Shown: positions 55,301 through 64,000 of the stretch, piece after piece
How the letters are laid out: every line of letters starts with the position of its first letter
Numbering within the stretch: the first letter of the stretch is position 1
Source: Mesostigma viride
Taxonomy: Eukaryota; Streptophyta; Mesostigmatophyceae; Mesostigmatales; Mesostigmataceae
NCBI GenBank assembly: GCA_009746045.1
Contig: RPFO01000312.1
Coordinates: 846,323-910,322, forward strand
Length of the DNA: 64,000 bases
Direction of reading: 5' to 3'
The notes under the pieces: generated by a model
Database searches by the model: none
What the model saw: only the letters and a program-made list of their open reading frames with translations
Told to the model about the DNA's origin: nothing
Translations under genes and position numbers: made by a program

Positions 55301-55890
55301 TTGAATGAATGAATGAATGAATGAATGAACGAACGAACGATCGAACGAACGAACGAACGAACGAACGAACGAACGAACGAACGAACGAACGAACGAACGA
55401 ACGAACGAACGAACGAACGAACGAACGAACGAACGAACGAACGAACGAACGAACGAACGAACGAACGAACGAACGAACGAACGAACGAACGAACGAACGA
55501 ACGAACGAACGAACGAACGAACGAACGTGTGAACGTGTGAACGTGTGAACGTGTGAACGTGTGAACGTATGAACGTGTGAACGTATGAACGTGTGAACGT
55601 ATGAAGGTATGAACGTATGAACGTATGAACGTATGAACGTATGAACGTATGAACGTATGAACGTATGGGCGTATGGGCGTATGGACGTATGGACGTATGA
55701 ACGTATGAACGTATGAACGTATGAACGTATGAACGTATGAACGTATGAACGTATGAACGTATGAACGTATGAACGTATGAACGTATGAACGTATGAACGT
55801 ATGAACGTATGAACGTATGAAGATATGAACGTATGAACGCATGCATGAACGTATGGGTGTATGGGCGTATGGGCGTATGGACGTATGAAA
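55301..55890. repeat. GAAT/GAAC to GTATGAAC microsatellite array, left
   Basis: The unit changes in order along the array: GAAT, GAAC, GTGTGAAC, GTATGAAC, then GTATGGGC/GTATGGAC. Long repetitive ORFs on both strands (for example RSFV and NERT repeats) are artefacts. Confidence 0.95.
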
Positions 55891-56328
55891 GTATTAATTA
55901 ATTAGTTAAAATCATAGCTCCGTGGGGAGCATATGTAACACATAGCCCTGAGAAAGGGGCATCTATGGGTTTGTAATACAATCAGGGCGACAACCTGCAG
56001 GTGTAGGATGTACAACTATCACCTGCTCTGGGTGCACAAGGTGCACCTGCACCGCCATGATGGTTCATGCCTCCTAAACAAGCACAGGCACACAAGGCGG
56101 CTTGAGGAGAGGGCCTAGAAGGCCTGCATGACATATGGGGTGGAAGGTATGTGGCTAGGCTATAGCTGGAATACACATGGCCTCTCAGCAGAGAGTAACT
56201 CCCTGCATGGGCAAAGCATGACTCGAAATTGCTACGGCTATTGTAAGGGCGGGTGTGGGCCCATCACGTAGGCATACATGGCCACGTCACTAAGCTTCCT
56301 AGTCTACACTACTACTGCTATATATTCC
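55891..56328. other. No recognised feature
   Basis: No ORF of interest, only unique-looking sequence next to the LINE fragment. Confidence 0.4.
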
Positions 56329-56766
56329 CTAGGCTGGGGTGGCTGGGATGGCTGGGGCGGCAGGGGTCGCCTGCCAGGGCTTGTGGGCGACGTAGATGTC
56401 CGCCCCCTTCCAGTAGACCGGCTTCTGCCCCGCCGTCTGCCGAAGCTGGAGGTAGGTCGGCCATAGCTCCCGTCGCCGTTGTTGCTGCGTCAAGGTCAAG
56501 TCGTCGTCCAGCGTGTAGGCGGTCCCCCCAAGCCGCTTGCGACACTTGAGGAACTCCATCTTATCCGCCATGGTGTCAAAGGTGAGGAGCATGGGGGAGG
56601 GGCCGGCCTTACCCCGCGAGCAGGGAAGGCGGGTCACCCCCCGCGGCTTGCCCTTACCAGTGATAGCCATGGGGACAAGGATTTTGTTCTCAAACGCCAG
56701 GGCAAGGGTCTTGGAGGTCTCGTCCTGCAGCGGGTCGAAGTGCTTGACTATGACGTTAAGGCTGCG
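56329..56766 (-). pseudogene. LINE ORF1-like C-terminal fragment
   Basis: The minus frame reads NVIVKHFDPLQDE near 56760, then MLLTFDTMADKMEFLKCRK, LGGTAYTLDDDLTLTQQQRR and WPTYLQLRQTAGQKPVYWKG. The pattern of a strand, a short helix, a Thr/Asp-rich turn, then RR followed by a helix and a VYW(K/R)G strand is that of L1-type ORF1 C-terminal domains. It is cut off by the microsatellite at 56767 and ends in a PAAPAIPATPA tail, so it is a fragment. The ORF1 assignment is by pattern only. Confidence 0.5.
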
Positions 56767-57356
56767 CTATGAACGTATGAACGTATGAACGTATGAACGA
56801 ATGAACGTATGAACGTATGAACGTATGAACGTATGAACGTATGAACGTATGGACGTATGAACGTATGAACGTATGAACGTATGAACGTATGAACGTATGA
56901 ACGTATGAACGTATGAACGTATGAACGTATGAACGTATGAACGTATGGGCATATGGACGTTTGAACGCATGAACGTATGAACGTATGAACGTATGAACGT
57001 ATGAACGTATGAACGTATGAACGTATGAACGTATGAACGTATGAACGTATGAACGTATGAACGTATGAACGTATGAACGCATGCATGAACGTATGGGTGT
57101 ATGGGCGTATGGGCGTATGGACGTATGGGCGTATGGGCGTATGGACGTATGGACGTATGGACGTATGGACGTATGGACGTATGGACGTATGGGCGTATGG
57201 GCGTATGGGCGTATGGGCGAATGGGCGAATGGGCGTATGGGCGTATGGGCGTATGGGCGTATGGGCGTATGGACGTATGGGCGTATGGACGTATGGATGT
57301 ATGGACGTATGGACGTATGGACGTATGAATGTATGAACATCTGAACGCATGAACGT
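56767..57356. repeat. GTATGAAC to GTATGGGC/GTATGGAC array, right
   Basis: It has the same 8-bp family as 55560-55890. Both arrays share the junction GAACGCATGCATGAACGTAT followed by GGGTGTATGGGC. Confidence 0.95.
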
Positions 57357-57511
57357 ATCAAGGAGACAACCAGCTCAGGCCAGAAATCGGGAGAATTTCT
57401 GAAAGCATGAAAGTATGAAAGTATGAATGAATGAATGAATGAATGAATGAATGAATGAATGAATGAATGAATGAATGAATGAATGAATGAATGAATGAAT
57501 GAATGAATACA
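57357..57511. repeat. Dispersed 45-bp motif plus GAAT microsatellite
   Basis: 57358-57405 is the inverse of 49188-49230. (GAAT)n follows at 57424-57508. Confidence 0.85.
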
Positions 57512-57810
57512 TGCCTGCCATGGTTGCATGGTACGCTTGTGTGTGTGCCTGCGAGCATAAGTAGTAAGGTTGTTCACAGTATGGAGGGTAGTGCGAATAC
57601 TTTCGACAGAAAAAACTTTGCCATGCCACACATCCCCTTACCTTGACTTTTCAGGCTTCGTTCTGGATATAAGATGTGTCCACATAGACCTCCATATATA
57701 CCTCGATGCTTGTGGGGGTCACCCTTGCAAAGCATTGGCTATTCAGGATACAGCTTTAGAAAGTGGTGATGTAGTTAATGATGTAGTTTTCCCCATACTG
57801 CACAGCACCC

Positions 57811-60800
57811 TTAGCTTGTATTAGGAAAACCAAGAACAATGCAGTTGGTAACTTCCTTATAAACCATAGCAATGTGCTGTGGCAAGGGATCATGCGCAAG
57901 TCCACCCTGCACTAAGCTGCTTAGGCCAGCCATCACGTGGTCTCCTTCCAACTTGATGTGGTATGTGAAACACGCAGGTGCCACAAATGGCACAATGGCC
58001 GTCTCAATCACTGGCATGGCAGGTCCGGAGGTGTCCAGTCCGCATGCCTCCGTCCCTGCGCCATCCTGCACGGGAGCTGCGGCGGCAGAGTACCGGTACT
58101 CGTCCCGCACCTGCGCGGCAGAGGCGCGGAACCAGCGGCCAGCCATGGGATGCGACGCAACAAGCGTGAGCAGAAAAGCCTTCGCACACGACCATTATCA
58201 CCAGCTGCGAGCACAGCCTGCCCACAGCTCCTGCTACCAAGCGGACGGGTACCAAAGGGATAAGGCAGCATAGCACAGGCATGTACAAGGGTGCAGCGAT
58301 GGATGGAATGGCTGCGCTGGAGGCTGCTGTCCAATCGACCCACATCGCAGACCCGGCTGTTTCAACACGAACCAAACATACCAGGACATACACCAAAGGG
58401 AACTGCATGAGCGCAAGCAGGGGCATCACAAAACCTTAGTCACAGGAACCAATGCATGAGCTAGTACTTTTGATGGACAGCATGGCAGACTCTAAAGCCA
58501 TGGAATGCCCCTGTTCTGAACATATCTCTAGTGCATAGGGCACAGAACACTTGACTGGTGCCAAACAGGGGCATACCCGTCTAGGACAGCTGCCAGCCAG
58601 GCAGGCGCTTGCTACATGCTCACTCATGTCTCCGCAGCCCGCGCACCATCCACCCAGCGAGCAACCACAAGGTCATGGCATCGCCATGAGCTCGTCGTGC
58701 ATGGCCCCTTGTAGCATGGCTGGCCGCACTAGCCATGCCGTCCCGCGCACATCCCCTCCACAGCAGCGCAGCGTACAGCCAGCGCCCACCCTTCAGCACC
58801 AAGCCGCCCACCCCACATGGATGCTCAGGGGTGCTTGTCCCCTTGCAAGGCAGGAAGTGCCAACGGGCGATGATGTGCACGGTTGCTGCCATCACGCGCC
58901 GCGCACGGTTGCTGCCATCACGCGCCGCGCACAATTGCTGCCATGAGAGAGGCCTCAGCACTGTGCACTGCAATGCATGCACGAACACAAGCACACCGCG
59001 AGGGCAGCACCCAGCTACGCGCCCAGCAGTCGTCGCAGCGAGCCCATGCGGTTTCATCGCGGCAGCGCAACAAATGCAGTTCTTTTGCGAGCGTATAGGA
59101 CCGAAGACAGCGGCTAAACCACCACATCCACAAATTGTGATGACCATTCATCGTTTTTCAACTCCCCCCCACCCCCCCTGCTTGTAGCGTCGCTGGCAAC
59201 CCTCTGCCACACATCCCCGGCCAGTGACGCGGTCTATCATGATGGTGTTTGTCGTGATGGTGTCTATCGTGAGAGCGACACGCGGGGTTGCTGCCGTGTG
59301 GTGTACTGGAAAGAAGCATGTTGTGGTAGGTAGGGCACCCAGATGCCCGGGTGCGCGGCTAACCAAGGGCCAGGGCACACCCCACGTGCGAAAAAGGGCA
59401 CCAATCCTGCTGCTGCCATGTGTGCTTGGGCATGTGCCCCACACAGGAAACAGTGTACAATCCGAGGATTTGGTTCGAACACATCCTTCAATGCGGCAGG
59501 ATGCATGCAACCGTTGACACGCCTCCCTCGGTCAAGACACTGTCTCACACGCCTCCACTGTCAAGCGCGGACGGGCCTGGGCGCCACCACCCACACAGCG
59601 GATGCATGGGCAGACGCCAGGGGATTTTGCCAGATGTTTTCGTCCGGCTGCCTTTGTGAGACCCACCTGGCGCCCGCAGGCAGCTCACACCAGGGACGTC
59701 ACTTGGGATTGCACAGAAAGGAATTCTCCCCCCCACCCTGCACCCCTCGCGCACGCACATGAACATACACACGCACACACAAGTGCACATGCACACGCGC
59801 TGCCTGCCGCCACCCACCAGGAACTGCAACGCCTGCAGCTGCGGCGGCCCTTCCTCTGCGCCCCCTTCGGCGACCGACTCTCCATCCGAGGGCGTCGCGT
59901 GCGCTCCCTCCTCTGCTGCCGCTCAGAAACCACAGGGGTGAGGGCGCGAGGGGGAGTGTGCGGTGTTGGCAACCAAAAGGGTGAGGGCGAGGGGGAGTGT
60001 CCGATGTTGGCAACCACCAAGGTGAGGGGGAGCGGGAGTGTGCGGTGTGCAGGCAAGAGGGCGAGAGGGTGAGGGCGAGTGGTGACCACCACATATGTTA
60101 GGCAGGCCGCACGCGGTGTGTACATTGCGGCTTGGGGGAGCCCCTGGGATCTGCCGGCCAGGGGGCCCCAACCATGCGGGCACGTGCGGCAGGCATCAAT
60201 GCGCTGGCCATCCACCGTGTGGGTCGTGTGCGTTAAGGGCACAGAAACCGCAGCAGGCCGTGTCTGGGGAAGGGATTCATGGGGCCAGTGCCTATGTACA
60301 TGCCTGCAACCAATCACAGCGAAGCCGTACCTGTTGCTGCGGCCGCCGCCTTCCTCTGCCGCCTGGACAGGGAAGTATCCAGGGGGTGGCCCCCCTGCGC
60401 CAGGTCAGCGGCGTTGGTGATTGTCCGCTCTCCCAGCGCCCTGTGGGGTAGCCCCCGCTCGCGCACCAGCTGGAAGAGAGACCCTGCGACAGGGTGGGTG
60501 GGACCAGCAGCGAAGGAGCACGCAAGGAAGTCAACGCACGCCAGCTGTCACTCATGAGCTCATCCTGCCGCGCGATGCCATCCCAAGCCAGCGCCTGGCC
60601 CAGGGAAGGAGGAAGGAGAAAAGGAATTACATGGCCAACGGGGGGCCCTTGATGCCTGAATGGGTCGCATCTGGTGCGGCAGGCCCACCTTTCGCGTGTG
60701 GACATCTGGGAGGCACACTCCTTCCCCACACACCCTGCACGCGCGCTACCATGCAAGTTAGGAGAGGGCAAGGTTTGAAAGGATTATTCAATAATGGACA

Positions 60801-63117
60801 GGGCAGTCACGCCACTGTTGCTCATCATCTTGCTCTCGTCCTCAGGCCTGACACCCTGCCCACCAGGCAGGCTCGCTCTCCGCCACCTGGCAGCGCATGA
60901 CACCGCGCGCACGCACCCACATGCCTCCCCGCCAGCGCGCTCTGACGCACGTCACAGTCCAGCGCCGCAGCCAGCGCGCGGTACAGGAAGGGGGTCAGCT
61001 CCTGGCGGTGCGCCGACAGCAGCACACAGGGGGTGCCGGCGCGCAGCACAAGGAAGACTGCGTCGCCGGGCGATGCCGCGCCGCCACGCGGCAGCACAGC
61101 GGTGGAGCGCACGTGCACGCGCAGCCACATTTCCTCGGGTGATGCACGCGCCGCCGTGTGCTGTCGGCGCGGCACCAGGCAGCAGGGGGGCAGGAGGCAC
61201 GGGGCCAAGACCGCGGTGGGAAGCATGCAGCAGCCGTAGCAGCGACCAACAACAGGGTGAGGAGCATGGGAGCAGCAGATCAGGCGCGCTGTCAGCGGTG
61301 CGTAGCCATCAACGTGCTGCCAGCGGACACAACATGTTTGTCACTGCCGTGAGCCCCTTCTGTTATTGAAGGTCACGTAACAGCTGGCACGTGCGCTCTT
61401 GCGCTGCCAAGTAGGGAGCGCTGTGTGGCTGGCAATCGCGCTACACAAGGCATTTTAATGGACACGAGTGAAGACCCCTCTTGAGGGCTTGGCCAACCAC
61501 AGGGGTGCATGGCTTGCCCGTGCACGTAGCGGCGCACCCACCCCCCGTTACCTGCGCAAAGTAGGTCCCCAGGCAGCGGTCGACGCGCGCCGCCACGCGC
61601 TGCTCATCCATGCAGGGGTCCAACGGCGCACCTGCACACGTCAGCGAGGCATACCGCGCATGATGAGGCAGCACCAGCACACCACACAATCGGTTACAGG
61701 GAGCTTTTGTCCTCGTGCGGCAGAACGCCAAGGCCAGCGCGCCACAGGTAATGCCAGCAGCCGACAGGCGAACTACCCACCAACCATAAACCAAAGCACG
61801 CGTCCTATTCATTGGTTAGCTGCCTGCAAAGCTACGGACTACGTGACCGACGCCCTAAGCAAGGAGTCACTCACGTAGTTTCCAGCACTACAGTCGCGGC
61901 TTGTGACCGCGATGCCTTCATTGATTGAGCAATGCCTCGACTAGCTGCACTAGCTAGATGCCTTCAGCTAAGGGACCAAAGGGAATGGCTGCACCCTAAC
62001 ACTCATGTTGCATCATGATGCACGGAGCAGGGAAAAGGGTGCAGCAGGCTCCCTGGGTGGTCCCCCGCACCTTGTTTCGACACGAGGTGAACCACCGTCC
62101 ATGTCTTCTGCGCGGAGCGTGGCTGAAAATCTGCCAGGGGGAGGGAAGCCATCGCACGCGCACGAGTCGTCAAGTGATAAGCGTGGACCATAGCATGCTG
62201 GCTTCAAGCCCAATAGCCTTCAAAACTACCACGATGCCAGCAGCTATACAGGAAGCCACCATGCCAATAATTTGACCACACAGGAAAGACATCCACTTAC
62301 ACGTAAAGTCCAGGTCCGCCAACTGGCTTTCCGAGAGGCCGCATTTCTGCACAACAGGGACACAGGCAAGCCCACGCAGACAGAAGACTGCTTCTTAAAC
62401 CTCAGAGGCATGCCTTCACACAAACTGGCAGCGCTCGTATCTAGTCATTCCCTCCATCTCAAAGAGTTTGCTCCATACGCCTGGTATGTAAGACTGAAAA
62501 AGTGTACAGCAGTAGCGTTGAAAAATAATTTTTTGTTATGTTTAAGACATCTTTGTGCTTTACACCAGCCTGGCAGATCCCGTAGACTGGCAAATGGTGT
62601 TGTAGTCTGTAGATAAGCCTTACTTCTCGAAGCTGACATCCCAAACATGTAAGTTGAAAATGAGGGAAAGAAAAGGTTAAGTAAAATGGAAAATAAAGAT
62701 ACTTACCAGGCAGCTACGAAGAACACGTGCTACGCAGTTGGACTTTGGCTCCCCCTTTAAGACGGGAATATTCCACCGCGACAAGACCTGTGACAACAAT
62801 TTACGTACAAAGGAACAGGGATAAGGATACAACAACAACAAAAACAAAATCCGAGTCTTACCAATAGCAATTCTCAACGAGACAGATGCAAAGCAATCAA
62901 CGCACCTAGGTAACTTGAGCACAGTGAATTTGTGCATAAATGGCCAGTTTCAACCTACCGAGTCAAACTCGTCTTTTGTTAGCCGACTGAATAATCGCTT
63001 CACCGAGTTGGCGTCGACCTGAGATACGGTATGCGGCGCATCTCTAGGAACCAAAGCTGTGACCTCCAGACTGCGGCGTTTGCGCAAGGCAACAGTGTTC
63101 TCCGCTTGCCGCTTCAT
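57811..63117 (-). CDS. CENPN: CENP-N/Chl4-like inner-kinetochore protein, nine exons
   Basis: Exons (minus strand): 63117-62959, 62787-62707, 62632-62624, 62346-62301, 61631-61552, 61160-60921, 60469-60331, 59921-59818, 58110-57811, all GT-AG with consistent phases, ~385 residues (human CENP-N is ~340). The N-terminal helical part reads VKRLFSRLTKDEFDS, VLSRWNIPVLKGEPKS, ARVLRSCL, then the nine-base exon 3 (LRE) and KCGLSESQLADLDF. The middle has MDEQRVAARVDRCLGTYF and MWLRVHVRS, then AGTPCVLLSAH and LTPFLYRALAAAL, the CENP-N middle-domain pattern (WIRI...TPY.F.SS...PLL.QAL). The last exon ends FTYHIKLEGDHVMAGLSSLV with PLPQHIAMVY, the family's C-terminal signature. CENP-N binds CENP-A nucleosomes and CENP-L within the constitutive centromere network. 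Exons 7 and 8 are the least certain. Splice sites are predicted by eye. Confidence 0.75.
58111..59817 (-). other. CENP-N intron 8 with internal tandem repeats
   Basis: This 1.7-kb candidate intron holds a ~26-bp tandem repeat (GTTGCTGCCATCACGCGCC, 58880-58945). Several ORFs overlap it (for example 58004-58429 minus) without recognisable domains. An extra exon cannot be excluded. Confidence 0.4.
59935..60085. repeat. ~45-bp GA-rich tandem repeat in CENP-N intron 7
   Basis: About three diverged units of GGTGAGGGCGAGGGGGAGTG followed by TGTTGGCAACCA. Confidence 0.7.
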
Positions 63118-63719
63118 CGCAAGCGAAGAACCGTCAGCGACGACTACGGCAGTCCAGCCAGCAATACGTATACAGCTGGCCACCAGATTTACGATGCCGT
63201 CCAATATCCCTTATTCACTCCGTCCAAACCAGTTTTCAAGAAGGTGAAGCGGTTATTCAGCTCGGCTAACCGTGCGTTTACTCATAGGCGTTATGAACAT
63301 ATGAATTAACATATAAATTAATAATCGAGAAAAGGTTATAGTATCAAATGGCCCTTCGGCATCGATGCATGGTCAAAGGTCATTTCGTGTCCAAGGTTGC
63401 CATTGACAGTTATGTGTAACATATGGTTAAATTTGAATTAGTTTACAAGTGAAATGCGAAACAAGAGTATGAAGTACCACTGTCTCGTCGCGTGGCGCAT
63501 CGCTCAATTCCATTAGTCGCCAGGCCTGTAACTAAATGAAAATTTAGTGCATACTGCCTATTCCTAGTTCCTTCGAGAATACGCGCCTTTCCCTACAAAA
63601 CAGGGTACGAGACTACGAGGAATCACGTTACACCTTGGACGAATGCAGGCAAAACTCCAGTCAGAAAGGCCTCAGCACTACATTTGTGAAGAAAAATGAA
63701 TTGACTGAGCCTTAATTTC
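63118..63719. other. Upstream region of the CENP-N gene, no further gene seen
   Basis: The frame of exon 1 stays open upstream of 63117 to about 63204 without an ATG. No other ORF or repeat is convincing. Confidence 0.4.
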
Positions 63720-63720
63720 A

Positions 63721-63838
63721 TCATCAGGCGGAGCCAATTTTCGGAAGAACCGTTAGGTTCGCCAGAATTGGCGAAGCTTATCAGGCGGAGCCAATTTTCG
63801 GAAGAACCGTTAGGTTCGCCAGAATTGGCGAAGCTTAT
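63721..63838. repeat. ~58-bp tandem duplication
   Basis: TCAGGCGGAGCCAATTTTCG through GAATTGGCGAAGCTTA is present twice in direct succession. Each copy has GCCAATT/AATTGGC arms that can pair. Confidence 0.9.
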
Positions 63839-63886
63839 AAGGCCGTACACGTGAGAAAACATAGGAATAGGGGATGAAAATCCGTC

Positions 63887-64000
63887 AATCCATCCATCCA
63901 TCCATCCATCCATCCATCCATCCATCCATCCATCCATCCATCCATCCATCCATCCATCCATCCATCCATCCATCCATCCATCCATCCATCCATCCATCCA
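63887..64000. repeat. CATC microsatellite at window end
   Basis: A (CATC)n tract continues to the window edge. The minus-strand MDGW repeat ORF is an artefact. Confidence 0.95.

Noticed and set aside
55159-57631. Long IRSYVHTF / RSFV / NERT / WAYGRMGV repeat proteins
   Set aside because: They are translations of 4- and 8-bp microsatellites.
58004-58429. Hydrophobic membrane-protein-like ORF on the minus strand
   Set aside because: It overlaps the last CENP-N exon in another frame and lacks support. It is probably an intronic chance frame.
63887-64000. Telomere at the window end
   Set aside because: The repeat is CATC, not the TTTTAGGG-type or TTTAGGG-type repeat expected in green algae.

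Overview
The window is nuclear DNA of a eukaryote, most probably a volvocine or chlamydomonad green alga. The host-type genes are split by GT-AG introns, microsatellites and minisatellites are abundant, and the main repeat is a tyrosine-recombinase retroelement whose recombinase gene faces away from gag/pol. That arrangement is known from Kangaroo of Volvox carteri. The species assignment is inference. There are no bacterial operons.

Layout. (1) 1-4.4 kb: the end of one gene and a two-exon proline-rich protein gene of unknown function. A probable 3'-UTR intron follows and holds a ~49-copy 30-bp minisatellite and a CA-rich tract. (2) 4.4-4.8 kb: a CTCAGG/CCTGAG palindromic simple repeat. (3) 4.8-37.2 kb: a tandem array with a ~7.7-kb period. 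Seven direct copies of a ~709-bp terminal repeat (T) alternate with two cores. Core A (~4.6 kb) carries gag and a truncated reverse transcriptase on the minus strand and a tyrosine recombinase on the plus strand. Core U (~1.7 kb) has no recognisable gene. Core A copy 2 is split by a 6153-bp Copia-type LTR retrotransposon with exact 345-bp LTRs and a 5-bp target duplication. One T copy is split by an 1888-bp TTAA-flanked DNA transposon. (4) 37-43.4 kb: a more divergent relative of core A with frameshifted gag and pol, preceded by an unclassified 2-kb stretch. (5) 44.2-48.2 kb: three head-to-tail units of a TG...CA-bounded repeat inside one 4-bp target duplication. (6) 48.7-57.5 kb: simple repeats, a double-palindrome foldback structure, a 1.1-kb CCCT tract, two LINE fragments and two related 8-bp-unit arrays. 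(7) 57.8-63.1 kb, minus strand: a nine-exon gene for a CENP-N/Chl4-like inner-kinetochore protein, the clearest host gene here. (8) The window ends in a CATC microsatellite.

How the parts relate. The array copies are nearly identical to each other. They all share the same RT truncation and carry private small indels and insertions, so a non-autonomous unit was amplified first and hit by the Copia and TTAA elements later. Each T repeat, and its divergent homologue V, contains an 11-6-11 inverted repeat shaped like a tyrosine-recombinase core site. That is a possible link between the encoded recombinase and the array, and it is inference. Several homopolymer-associated frameshifts could be real or could be assembly errors.
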